In this document: one piece after another, positions 32,748-41,983 of the stretch | Layout of the letters: every line of letters begins with the position of its first letter | How positions within the stretch are numbered: position 1 is the first letter of the stretch | Translations under genes and position numbers: made by a program | Notes under the pieces: generated by a model | The model's database searches: none | Seen by the model: only the letters and a program-made list of their open reading frames with translations | What the model was told of the DNA's origin: nothing | Origin: Devosia sp. | GTDB taxonomy: Bacteria > Pseudomonadota > Alphaproteobacteria > Rhizobiales > Devosiaceae | Assembly (NCBI GenBank): GCA_016713105.1 | Contig: JADJPS010000020.1 | Span: forward strand, 62,001-126,000 | DNA: 64,000 nt | Direction: 5' to 3'

Positions 32748-34168
32748 TCAGGCGGCGCCGCGCTTGCCGTCCATTTCGGCCCAGGCCTGGCGCTTGCGGT
32801 AGATGGTCGAGGGGCTGAGCTCCAGCGCCGCTGCGGCGAGCGCGATGTTCCCGGAAAAGCTCTGGATCGCGTCTTCGATGATGCGCTGTTCCTGCTGCCA
32901 CATCGGCAGGATCGCCGAGCGGCGGGCGGGCCCGACAATGGGGCCCCGAGAGCGGGTGCGATCCGGTCGAGATCGGCCTGCTGCACCATCTGCGCGGTGA
33001 TTTCTCCACCGTCGAACAGCACCACGATGCGGCGGACCAGATCCTCAAGCTGGCGGACGTTCCCGGGCCAGTCGCGGGTCGACAGCAGGCCGAGCGCATC
33101 GGCGGAGAAGCCGTCGAACGCCTTGTGCTCCTCACGCTGGTAATGCGCGAGAAAATGCCGGACCAGCACCGCGATGTCGGCAGGACGCTGGCGCAGCGGC
33201 GGCAGGTGGATCGGCAGCACGTGCAGCCGGTAGAACAGCTCCTCGCGCAGCTTGCGTTCCGCAATCAGCTGCATCGGGTTGCAGGCGGTGGCGCAGATCA
33301 CCCGCACGTCGACCCGGCGCGGCGCCGTCTCGCCCAGCCGGACGATGCTGCCCGACTGCAGGAAGCGCAACAGCCTGAGCTGGACGCTGAGGTCGAGCTC
33401 GCCCAGCTCGTCGATGTAGAGCGTGCCGCCATCGGCCAGTTCGGCAGCGCCCTTCAGATCCTCCGGGGCGCCGCTCAGCGCGCCGCGCGCGATGCCGAAC
33501 AGTTCGCCCTCCATGCGGTCGCGCTGGACCGACCGGCAGGCGAGTGTCACGAAGCGCCGCGCGGCCCGCGTCCCGCGCTGGTGCAGGGCCCGGGCGCACA
33601 GGTCCTTGCCGGTTCCGGTCTCGCCGGTGATGAACACCGGCGCCTCCGAGGCGGCACTGCGCTCGATCTGCTCGCACACCACCTGCATCTGGCTCGATGC
33701 ACCCACCAGCCCGGTCACCGCCGGACCCCGCCGGCTGCCGGCCTCGAGCCCCATGGCGCGCGGCTTGCCATGGCGTTCGGCCAGTTCTCGGACATGCGCG
33801 ACGAAGGCGTGCCCCGAGAGCGGGCGCGCCAGGCAGTCGTGCGCCCCGCCGCGCATCGCCGCCATGGCGGACGAGACCGAGGCGCCGTCCGACAGTGCGA
33901 CGATCAGGGCGCCGGCCGCGAGGCGCGCCAGCCGCGCCACCGCATCGGCGATGTCGCCCGACAGGTCATCCAGGCTCGGCAGGTGCACCACCAGGACGTC
34001 GAAGTGCCCGGCGCGCAGGCGTTCCGCGGCCTCGCGTCCGCAGCGGGCCGGCATGATCGAGGGCGGCGCGAGCAGTGCCCCCTCGATGCTCAGGCCGAGC
34101 GCATGCGCCGCCGTCGTGTCGCGATCGACGAGCAGGATGCGCGCGGCCTCGGCGCCGGGCTGTGACAT
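32748..34168 (-). CDS. NtrC-family regulator with degenerate receiver and GAFTGA, C-terminal frameshift
   Basis: Response-regulator-like activator with receiver (1-120), AAA+ (about 150-390) and Fis-type HTH domains. The receiver keeps LLVDRD but the phospho-acceptor position reads VVHLPS (His) and the conserved Lys is Arg, so it is probably not phosphorylated. The AAA+ domain has GETGTGKD and LYIDELGEL, but the sigma-54-contacting GAFTGA loop reads GALSGA. The HTH (IALAAAALELSPSTIYRKRQAW) is in another frame, recovered by adding one base to the run at 32940-32943, ending at TGA 32748. ATG 34168 has AAGGA eight bases upstream. Possibly a repressor or sigma-54-independent regulator. Confidence 0.82.
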
Positions 34169-34364
34169 GAGCAGGGTCCTTGCAGGCAAACGTGGTCAAG
34201 CCAGTGTTGACGATCAGGGTAAACAAACGGTTCTGATCGCCATGTGTTGACGAGCCCGGCGAGCGAAGCTGTGCGCAGCCGGACCTGCGCCTTTCGGCTT
34301 ACCCGCCCCGATGCTATGACAGGCGGCATCGAATCCCGTTTCCGGGCAGGGGCGCCGTGCGCAC

Positions 34365-35591
34365 GTGCAAGGGCTTGTGTACATCTTCATCGCTCTTGCC
34401 GCGCTCGGCGTGGCGGGCGCAGCCTATTTCGGGCTGACCTTCTCGCCCATCGAAGCGGCGGTGACGGCGCTCGCCTTCGGCTCGGTGGCCGTCATGCTGG
34501 TGGAGCGCAAGCTCAGGCAGCGCTCGGAGGCCCGGCTCGAAAAGGCGGTGGAGGACCTGGCCCGGCTGCTCTCCACCGACGCCAAGGCCGGCCAGGTGCT
34601 CAGCCAGCGCGTCAACGCCATCGCCGACACCAATGTCGGCAGCCGGCTGGAGGCGATCGAAGCCGACATCTCGGTGCTCGGGACGGTGACGCGCCAGCTG
34701 GCCGAGGCCCTCGCCGAGTTCGAGCAGGCGCAGCGCCAGAGCCGGATGCCCGACGCCGAACCGGCGACCGACCCGCTGCCGCCCGAGGAGGACGATACCC
34801 TGGTCGAACCGCTGGTGCCGCTCGTCGAGCTGCGCGCCGGTCTGGATGCCAACCGGCTCGTTTTCCACATCGAACCCATCGTGCTGCTGCCGCAGCACCG
34901 GCCGCAGGCCTACGACCTGGCGCCGCGGCTGATGCGCGACGAGGGCGGGCTTGCCTCCGCCCCCGATTTCCTGCCGCGGCGCGGCGGCGAGGACCTGGTC
35001 CGGCGGATCGAGTCCCTGGCGCTCGACGAGGCCGTGGTGGTGGCCCGGCGCGCCCGCACCGCCGGCCAGCCGATCCGGCTGTTCCTGCCGCTGAGCCGTG
35101 CCACCCTGCTGGATCGGCACGCGACCGACCAGCTGCTCGCCGTCCTCAACGCCAATCAGGCCATCGCGACGTCGCTCGGCTTCGTCCTCGGGCAGGCCGA
35201 ATGGCAGGCCCTCGGCGCCGGCGAGAGGCGCCAGCTGTTCGAGTTCCACAAGCTCGGCGCCTCCTTCTCGCTCGCCGAGGCGGCCTCGCTCAGGCTCGAC
35301 TTCGCCGAACTCGAGGGCATGGGCTTTGTCTCGGTGCGCTTCGACGCCGCCCGCTTCCTGCGCCGGCCGGAGAGCTATTCGGACCTGCACACCGCCGACA
35401 TCGCGCCCTACGTCAAGCGCTTCGACCTCGAACTGTGCGCCACCGGCGTTCTCGACGAACAGCAGCTGTTGAGCCTGTTCGAGGATGGCATTGTGCTGGT
35501 ACAGGGTCCGCATGTCGGCCGGCCCGGCCCCATTCGCGCCGATCTCGTCGTCGAGCGGCGAGCGGAACCGGCCCGGCGGGTCGAAGCCTGA
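34365..35591 (+). CDS. degenerate EAL-domain protein, TipF-like
   Basis: 408-residue protein with one or two N-terminal membrane helices (VYIFIALAALGVAGAAYFGL and the following hydrophobic run), a coiled-coil-like segment (about 50-130) and a C-terminal EAL-type domain. The signature EAL motif reads HIEPIV, and most metal-binding acidic residues are missing, so phosphodiesterase activity is unlikely. This layout matches alphaproteobacterial TipF, a c-di-GMP receptor in flagellum placement, but no flagellar gene is nearby. Start is a GTG at 34365 or 34377. The HAD gene begins 20 bp downstream. Confidence 0.75.
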   Translation: MQGLVYIFIALAALGVAGAAYFGLTFSPIEAAVTALAFGSVAVMLVERKLRQRSEARLEKAVEDLARLLSTDAKAGQVLSQRVNAIADTNVGSRLEAIEADISVLGTVTRQLAEALAEFEQAQRQSRMPDAEPATDPLPPEEDDTLVEPLVPLVELRAGLDANRLVFHIEPIVLLPQHRPQAYDLAPRLMRDEGGLASAPDFLPRRGGEDLVRRIESLALDEAVVVARRARTAGQPIRLFLPLSRATLLDRHATDQLLAVLNANQAIATSLGFVLGQAEWQALGAGERRQLFEFHKLGASFSLAEAASLRLDFAELEGMGFVSVRFDAARFLRRPESYSDLHTADIAPYVKRFDLELCATGVLDEQQLLSLFEDGIVLVQGPHVGRPGPIRADLVVERRAEPARRVEA

Positions 35592-35611
35592 GTCCAGCAA
35601 AGAGGTTACCG

Positions 35612-36466
35612 ATGCAGCCGCTCCCCGGCCTGAGCGCCTTGTCCGGCCGCTACGATGCGGTGCTGAGCGACGTCTGGGGCGTCGTCCACAACGGTGTCGC
35701 CGCCCATGCCACCGCAGTCGAGGCGCTGGTGAGCTTCCGTGCCGCCGGGGGGCAGGTGGTGCTGATCACCAACGCGCCGCGCCCCGCCCCGCCGCTCGTC
35801 GCCATGCTCGACCGGCTTGGCGTGCCGCGTTCCGCCTTCGATGCGATCGTCTCGTCCGGCGACGTGACGCGCTCGATGCTCGAGCCCTACCGCGGCAAGG
35901 TGGTGCACTATGTCGGCCCACCCGGCGTGAACGACAGCCTGTTCGACGGGCTCGACATCACGCTGGGCCGGGCCGAGGAGGCACGCGCCGTGGTGGTCAC
36001 CGACCTCGACCACGACGACGATACGCCCGAACTCTACAACGAGCGGATCGGCCTGTGGCTCAGCCGCAACCTGCCGCTGATCGCCGCCAATCCCGATCGC
36101 ATCGTCGAGCACGGCGACCGGCTGATCTATTGCGGCGGCGCCATCGCCGACCTGTACGAGGCGCGCGGCGGCATGGTGCGCATGGCCGGCAAGCCCTACC
36201 GGCCGATCTACCAGGAGGCGCTGCGCCTCGCCGAGGCCGCCGCCGGCCGGCCGCTCGAGCGCAGCCGCATCCTCGCCATCGGCGATTCGGTCAGGACCGA
36301 CGCGATCGGGGCGGCGGGGGCCGGGCTCGACCTGCTCTTCGTCACCGGCTCGATCCATGCCGCCGAACTCGACGCCTTCGGCCGGCCCGATCCCGAGGCG
36401 ATCACCGGGCTGGTGGCGCCGAGCGGGGCGACGCTCGCCGGGTTCATGCCGCGGCTGGGCTGGTAG
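35612..36466 (+). CDS. HAD-superfamily (NagD-like, TIGR01459 type) protein
   Basis: 284-residue HAD protein of subfamily IIA. Motif I reads SDVWGVVHNG: the nucleophile Asp is present but the second acidic residue is Trp, as I recall for this alphaproteobacterial group. LITNAPRP is motif II and GDSVRTDAIGAAGAG motif IV. ATG 35612 has AAGAGG seven bases upstream. It probably dephosphorylates a small sugar or nucleotide, but the motif I change leaves activity uncertain. It is followed by ribF 92 bp downstream. Confidence 0.88.
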   Translation: MQPLPGLSALSGRYDAVLSDVWGVVHNGVAAHATAVEALVSFRAAGGQVVLITNAPRPAPPLVAMLDRLGVPRSAFDAIVSSGDVTRSMLEPYRGKVVHYVGPPGVNDSLFDGLDITLGRAEEARAVVVTDLDHDDDTPELYNERIGLWLSRNLPLIAANPDRIVEHGDRLIYCGGAIADLYEARGGMVRMAGKPYRPIYQEALRLAEAAAGRPLERSRILAIGDSVRTDAIGAAGAGLDLLFVTGSIHAAELDAFGRPDPEAITGLVAPSGATLAGFMPRLGW

Positions 36467-36558
36467 CGCGGGGGGCTGCACGAAGGGGGCCGCATGGCAG
36501 CCCAGACTTTGGCCGCCTTGCAACCCAACCGGTTTCTTGCCATATCGCCCTCACTCTC

Positions 36559-37548
36559 ATGACGGGTACGATATTGTCCGGCTTCATCAGGCTAAGCGGG
36601 CTCGACCACGTCCCAGACGCCCTCAAGGGCGCCATGGTCGCGATCGGCAATTTCGACGGCTGCCACCGCGGCCATCAGCACGTGTTCCGGGCGCTCAAGG
36701 CGCGGGCGGCGGCGCTCGGCGTGCCGGCGCTGGTCCTGACCTTCGAGCCGCACCCGCGCGACGTCTTCGCCCCCGAGCCGTTCATGTTCCGGCTGACCCA
36801 TGCCGACCTCAAGGCACGGATCGCCGAGGCACTCGGTCTCGACGGCATCGTGGTGATGCCGTTCTCGCGCGGCTTCTCGCAGATCGAAGCCGAGGATTTC
36901 GTCACCCGCTTCCTCGTCGGCGCGCTCGCCGTGCGCGGCGTCGAGGTCGGCGGCGACTTCCATTTCGGCTACCAGCGCAAGGGCACGCCGGATTTCCTCA
37001 GGGAGGCCGGGCGCCGCCACGGCTTCGAAGTCGGCATTCTCGACATGCTCGACGAGGGCGACGAGCACATCTCGTCCTCGCGCATCCGCGCGCTGCTCGC
37101 CGAGGGCAACGTGGCGGGCGCCGCGCAACTGCTCGGCTATCACTGGTTCGTCTCGGGCGAGGTGGTCCACGGCGACCAGCGTGGCCGCGAATTGGGCTTT
37201 CCGACCGCCAATATCGCCGCGCCCACCGGCTTCGGCCTCCAGCAGGGCATCTACGCGGTGCGGGCGCGGCTCGGCGGCCGCCTGCTCGACGGCGTGGCGA
37301 GCCATGGCAAGCCGATGTTCAACAACGAGCGCCCGCCCTTCGAGACCTGGATCTTCGATTTCGACGAGGACATCTACGGCGAAACGCTGGAGGTGGCGCT
37401 GCTCGGCCATGTGCGCGGCCAGGTGAAGTTCTCGAGCCTCGACGAGCTGATCGCGGCGGTGAACAACGATGCCGGCGAGGCCCGCCGCCAGTTGCAGGCG
37501 GCACTGCCGGTCTCCGAGCTGGACCGGGCGCTGGGGTTCTTCCGCTAG
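36559..37548 (+). CDS. ribF: bifunctional riboflavin kinase / FAD synthetase
   Basis: RibF of 329 residues making FMN and then FAD from riboflavin. The N-terminal nucleotidyltransferase domain shows AIGNFDGCHRGHQHV and SSSRIR (ISSSRIR motif); the C-terminal kinase domain shows GRELGFPTANI, with its Mg/ATP-binding PTAN, and the ETWIFDFDEDIYG segment. The start ATG 36559 precedes TGTILSGFIRLSGLDHVP. Located upstream of ileS, an order common in bacteria (ribF-ileS-lspA). Confidence 0.95.
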   Translation: MTGTILSGFIRLSGLDHVPDALKGAMVAIGNFDGCHRGHQHVFRALKARAAALGVPALVLTFEPHPRDVFAPEPFMFRLTHADLKARIAEALGLDGIVVMPFSRGFSQIEAEDFVTRFLVGALAVRGVEVGGDFHFGYQRKGTPDFLREAGRRHGFEVGILDMLDEGDEHISSSRIRALLAEGNVAGAAQLLGYHWFVSGEVVHGDQRGRELGFPTANIAAPTGFGLQQGIYAVRARLGGRLLDGVASHGKPMFNNERPPFETWIFDFDEDIYGETLEVALLGHVRGQVKFSSLDELIAAVNNDAGEARRQLQAALPVSELDRALGFFR

Positions 37549-37633
37549 CGCGCCGCCACGGCCCCCGCCGAATTCTCCCTTTCACCCGGCCGCCCCGCTT
37601 GCTAAAAGCCCGCAGCTTTCAGGGTACCTTGTG

Positions 37634-40587
37634 ATGAACGATACTGCGACCAGCGGCGCCGAGACCGACTATTCCGCGACGCTTTTCCTGCCCGAGACCC
37701 AGTTTCCGATGCGCGCCGGCCTGCCCGAGCGCGAGCCGGCCTGGCTCAAGCGCTGGGAAGACATGGACATCTATGCCCGCCAGCGGGCCGCCGGGGCGGA
37801 CAAGCCCAAGTTCACGCTGCATGACGGCCCGCCCTATGCCAATGGCAATATTCATATCGGGCACGCGCTCAACAAGATCCTCAAGGACCTGGTTTCCCGC
37901 TCCAAGACCATGCTGGGCTACAATTCGGCCTATGTGCCGGGCTGGGACTGCCATGGCCTGCCCATCGAGTGGAAGGTCGAGGAACAGTACCGAGCCAAGG
38001 GCAAGAACAAGGACGATGTCGCCATCAACGAGTTCCGCGGTGAGTGCCGCACGTTCGCGCAGTACTGGGTGGACACCCAGCGCGAGGAATTCAAGCGGCG
38101 GGGCGTCATCGGCGACTGGGCCAACCCCTACCTGACGATGAGCTTCGACGCCGAAGCGCAGATCGCCCGCGAACTGCACAAGATCGCGGTATCGGGCCAG
38201 CTCTATCGCGGCTCCAAGCCGGTGATGTGGAGCGTGGTGGAGCGCACGGCGCTGGCCGAGGCCGAGATCGAGTACGCGGACTACGAGAGCGACACGATCT
38301 GGGTGAAGTTCCCGATCGCAAACTGCGGTGGCGGGAGCCGCGCTCAGCAGCGCGTGCGTCGTAATCTGGACGACCACGCCTTGGACAATCCCGGCAAATC
38401 GCGGGATCTCCTTCTCCTCACGTATCGAATATGGCCTCTATGAGGTGACCAACTCACCAGAAGGCAATTGGACAAGGCGGGGCGAAAGACTTGTCCTGGC
38501 CGACAAGCTTGCCGCCGATGTCCTTCGAAAGCCAAGGTCGAGGCTATCGGCGAGCTTTGAGCGGTCGCGAGTTGGCGCAGTTGATGTGCCACCACCCCCT
38601 CCGCGGCCTCGGCGGCGGCTACGACTTCCCCGTCCCGCTCCTCGACGGCGAGCACGTCACCGATGATGCCGGCACCGGTTTCGTCCACACCGCGCCGGGC
38701 CATGGCCTCGACGATTTCGGCATCTGGATGGATTCCGGCCGCCTGCTCGCCGAACGCGGCATCGATACCGCGATCCCGTTCATGGTCGACGACGCCGGCT
38801 TCTACACCGCCGCCGCCCCCGGCTTCGAGGGTGCGCGGGTCATCGACGATACCGGCAAGAAGGGCGATGCCAATAACCGCGTCATCGCGGCACTGGCCGA
38901 GCGCGGCATGATGGTGGCGCGCGGGCGGGTGAAGCCCCAGTACCCGCATTCCTGGCGCTCCAAAAAGCCCATCATGTACCGCAACACGCCGCAATGGTTC
39001 GTCTACATGGACCGCCGATTGCGGGGCACCCAAAGGGGGGGGCCCGATACGCTGCGCACCCGCGCGCTCACTGCCATCGACGCGACGACCTTCTACCCCG
39101 CCGCCGGGCAGAACCGGCTGCGCTCGATGATCGCCGAGCGGCCGGACTGGGTGCTTTCCCGCCAGCGCGCCTGGGGCGTGCCGATCGCGGTGTTCTACAA
39201 CGAGAAGACCGACACCATCCTCAAGGACGAGACGGTCAACCACCGCATCGGGCAGGCCTTCGAGGAAGAGGGCGCCGACGCCTGGTTCAAGCCGGACGCG
39301 AAGGGGCGTTTCCTCGCGGGTGCGATGCATGAGGGCAAGCCCGTCGATCCCGCCGAGTGGCAGAAGATCGATGACATCCTCGATGTGTGGTTCGAAAGCG
39401 GCACCACGCATAGCTGGGTGCTGCGCAACCCGCAGAAATGGCCGGACCTGCAGTTCCCGGCCGGCATGTATCTCGAGGGCAGTGACCAGCACCGCGGCTG
39501 GTTCCATTCCTCGCTGCTCGAAAGCTGCGCGACCAACGGCTTTGCGCCCTATGCGAGCGTCCTGACGCATGGCTTCACCCTCGACGGCGAGGGCAAGAAG
39601 ATGTCGAAGTCGCTGGGCAACACCGTCGCCCCGCAGGACGTCATCAAGCAGTACGGCGCCGACATCCTCCGCCTCTGGGTGGCGCAGTCGGACTATTCGG
39701 ACGATTTGAGGATCGGCAAGGAGATCATCAACTCCACCGTCGACAGCTATCGCAAGCTGCGCAATTCCATCCGCTGGCTGATCGGCAACCTCGCCCATTC
39801 GAGGCCCGACGAGACCGTCGAGCATCGCGACATGCCCGAACTCGAGCGGCTGATCCTCAACCGGCTCAAGGAACTCGACGGGCTGGTGCGCGAGGCCTAC
39901 GAGAGCTACGACTACAAGCGCGTGGTCGCGGCGCTGTCGAACTTCATGAACATCGACCTCAGCGCCTTCTACTTCGATATCCGCAAGGATGCGCTCTACT
40001 GCGACCCGCTCTCCTCGGTGCGACGGAAGGCGAGCCTCACCGTGCTCGATCATGTGTTCGGGGCGCTCACCGCCTGGCTCGCGCCGATCCTGGTGTTCAC
40101 CATGGAAGAGGCCTGGCTCGAGCGGTACCCGGGCGCCGAGTCCTCGGTGCACCTGCGCGAGTTTCCGGTGCTGCCGCAGGACTGGCTGGACCCCGAACTG
40201 GCGGCGAAGTGGGAGCGGGTGCGCGAGGTGCGCAAGGTCGTCACCGGCGCGCTCGAGATCGAGCGCCGCAATAAGGTGATCGGCGCCTCGATGGAGGCGG
40301 CGCCGCGCGTCTACGTCGGCGCGGCCGAACTGCTGGCGGCGCTTGAGGGGGTGGATTTCGCCGAGGTCTGCATCACCTCCGACATCGACCTGGTCGAGGG
40401 CGGCGCCCCGGCCGATGCGGCTGCCTTCACGCTGCCCGAGGTGCCAGGCGTGGCGGTGGTGTTCAAGAAGGCCGATGGCCGGCAATGCGCCCGCTCGCGC
40501 CGCTTCTTTGCCGAAAGCGAGATGGAGGGCGAGGTGTCGAAGCGCGACGCGCAGGCGCTGCGGGAACGCAAGGCGGCGGGGCGATAG
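37634..40587 (+). CDS. ileS: isoleucyl-tRNA synthetase, three indels in editing domain
   Basis: Class I synthetase, about 980 residues when corrected. The HIGH signature is in GNIHIGHALNK and the KMSKS motif in KKMSKSLGN. The frame is broken three times in 38320-38545. An extra A in AAA 38320-38322 hides ATAVAGAALSSACVVIWTTTPWTIP, which is in another frame. A missing G near 38531 and one missing base near 38544 bring the frame back to YRRALSGRELAQL and then GLGGGYDF. The part between 38400 and 38500 is only about 55 percent GC, lower than its surroundings. IleS is essential, so assembly error or a chimeric patch is more likely than inactivation. Confidence 0.92.
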
Positions 40588-40617
40588 GGCCGGTGCAGGT
40601 GGCCACCCCCCTCCCAT

Positions 40618-40704
40618 CCTCCCCCACAAGGGGGGAGGTGTCTGCCGGTGAGCTTTGCGCGATCGGGTCCCAGCCTCCCTTCACCTCCCCCCTTGTGGGG
40701 GAGG
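40618..40704. repeat. 23-bp perfect inverted repeat between ileS and lspA
   Basis: The left arm at 40618-40640 (CCTCCCCCACAAGGGGGGAGG plus TG) is exactly complementary to the right arm at 40682-40704. Each arm can also fold on itself, and the match extends outward imperfectly. This looks like the C/G-rich mobile-type palindromic repeats of alphaproteobacterial intergenic DNA. It does not obviously contain a gene. Confidence 0.7.
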
Positions 40705-40729
40705 CCGGGAGGGGGGACGCGGAGCCACG

Positions 40730-41206
40730 ATGACCCGCCTCCACCTCGTTCCCTCGCTGCTCGCCGGTCTCGCCGCCTTCGCCCTCGATCGCGGGCACAA
40801 GCTGCTGCAGGTCGACTTCTCCGGCTGGCGCGGCGGAGAGATCGTGCGGGTGACGGACTTCTTCGACTACGTGCTGGTGTGGAACACCGGGGTGTCCTAC
40901 GGCCTGCTCGGCGACCTGCCGGTCTGGGTGCTGGGGCTCGTTGCCGCCGCGGCGATCCTCGCGCTCGGCATCTGGTGGTGGCGCACCGGGGAAGCGCTGA
41001 TCCGCTTCGGGCTGATGCTGGTGATCGGCGGGGCGCTCTCCAATGCGCTCGACCGGCTGCTTTACGGCGCCGTTGCCGATTTCTTTCACTTTCACTGGCA
41101 GGATTGGTCGTTCTACATCTTCAACGTCGCCGACATGGCGATCACCGCCGGGGTGTTGCTGCTGGTCCTCGACATGGTCGGGATCGGGCGCCGCAAGCCG
41201 GCCTGA
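40730..41206 (+). CDS. lspA: lipoprotein signal peptidase
   Basis: Signal peptidase II, 158 residues, four membrane helices. The catalytic Asp residues lie in NALDRLLYGAVADFF and FNVADMAI. ATG 40730 starts MTRLHLVPSLLAGLAAFALD; a longer in-frame extension reaches back into the repeat and is rejected. It follows ileS as in many bacteria and processes prolipoproteins such as the one encoded next. Confidence 0.93.
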   Translation: MTRLHLVPSLLAGLAAFALDRGHKLLQVDFSGWRGGEIVRVTDFFDYVLVWNTGVSYGLLGDLPVWVLGLVAAAAILALGIWWWRTGEALIRFGLMLVIGGALSNALDRLLYGAVADFFHFHWQDWSFYIFNVADMAITAGVLLLVLDMVGIGRRKPA

Positions 41207-41296
41207 TCGCAAAGGCGCCTCAATCTGGCCTTACGGGCCATCATGCACTATAAGGCCACGCGGGCAGTGCGCGGCCCGGGGAACAAGGGAAGTCTC

Positions 41297-41932
41297 ATGT
41301 CGAGTGTAGGATTGGGGCGGCGGCCCAGTTTGCGAGCCGTGACGCGTGCCGGTCTGGTGTCTCTCGGCCTGCTGACGAGCCTCGGTCTTGCGGCCTGCAC
41401 CACCACCGAGGGCACCAATGCCTTCACCGACGTCGGCACTTTCGAGCGCGAGGTGATGTCGGAGACGCTCAAGGGCATGGGCATGCTCGAGCGCGAGAAG
41501 AAGGACGAGAACGCCAACCTGCGCGGCCCGCTCGTGCTGCCCAAGGACAGCGCCGTGCTGCCGGCGCCGGCCGATGCCAAGTCCGATTCGGTCGCGGCGC
41601 TGCTGCCCGAGGATTCGTCCAAGGTCAGGCTCGATACGTCCGGACTCAGCGAGGCGGACATCAAGCGCCTGCGCAACGCGCGCGTCGTCGACCTGCGCAC
41701 CCTCGATGGTCGCCCGCTGACCGACGAGGAAGCGCGCAAGCTCACCGCCCGCATGACCGCCGCCAAGCTCAAGAGCGGTCCGCGCCCGCTCTACCTGCCG
41801 CCCGAGGAGTATTTCACCACCGTCAAGGGCCAGGACCTCGTCTGCCTCGCGCCCAACGGCGAACTGGTGCCGCTCACCGACAAATCCTGCCCGCCGGAAA
41901 TCCGCAAGGTGCTCTCGGCGCAGGCCAACTGA
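41297..41932 (+). CDS. hypothetical lipoprotein
   Basis: 211-residue protein with a lipoprotein signal peptide: basic start (RRPSLRAVTR), hydrophobic core (GLVSLGLLTSLG) and lipobox LAAC (cysteine near residue 34). The mature part is acidic and helical with no recognised domain. ATG 41297 has AAGGGA upstream. Located between lspA and rluB. Substrate for the LspA encoded just upstream. Confidence 0.8.
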   Translation: MSSVGLGRRPSLRAVTRAGLVSLGLLTSLGLAACTTTEGTNAFTDVGTFEREVMSETLKGMGMLEREKKDENANLRGPLVLPKDSAVLPAPADAKSDSVAALLPEDSSKVRLDTSGLSEADIKRLRNARVVDLRTLDGRPLTDEEARKLTARMTAAKLKSGPRPLYLPPEEYFTTVKGQDLVCLAPNGELVPLTDKSCPPEIRKVLSAQAN

Positions 41933-41983
41933 CCTCAACTCGAAAGATGCGCCGCCCGTAACGGGTCCCGCAGGAGTTCACCG

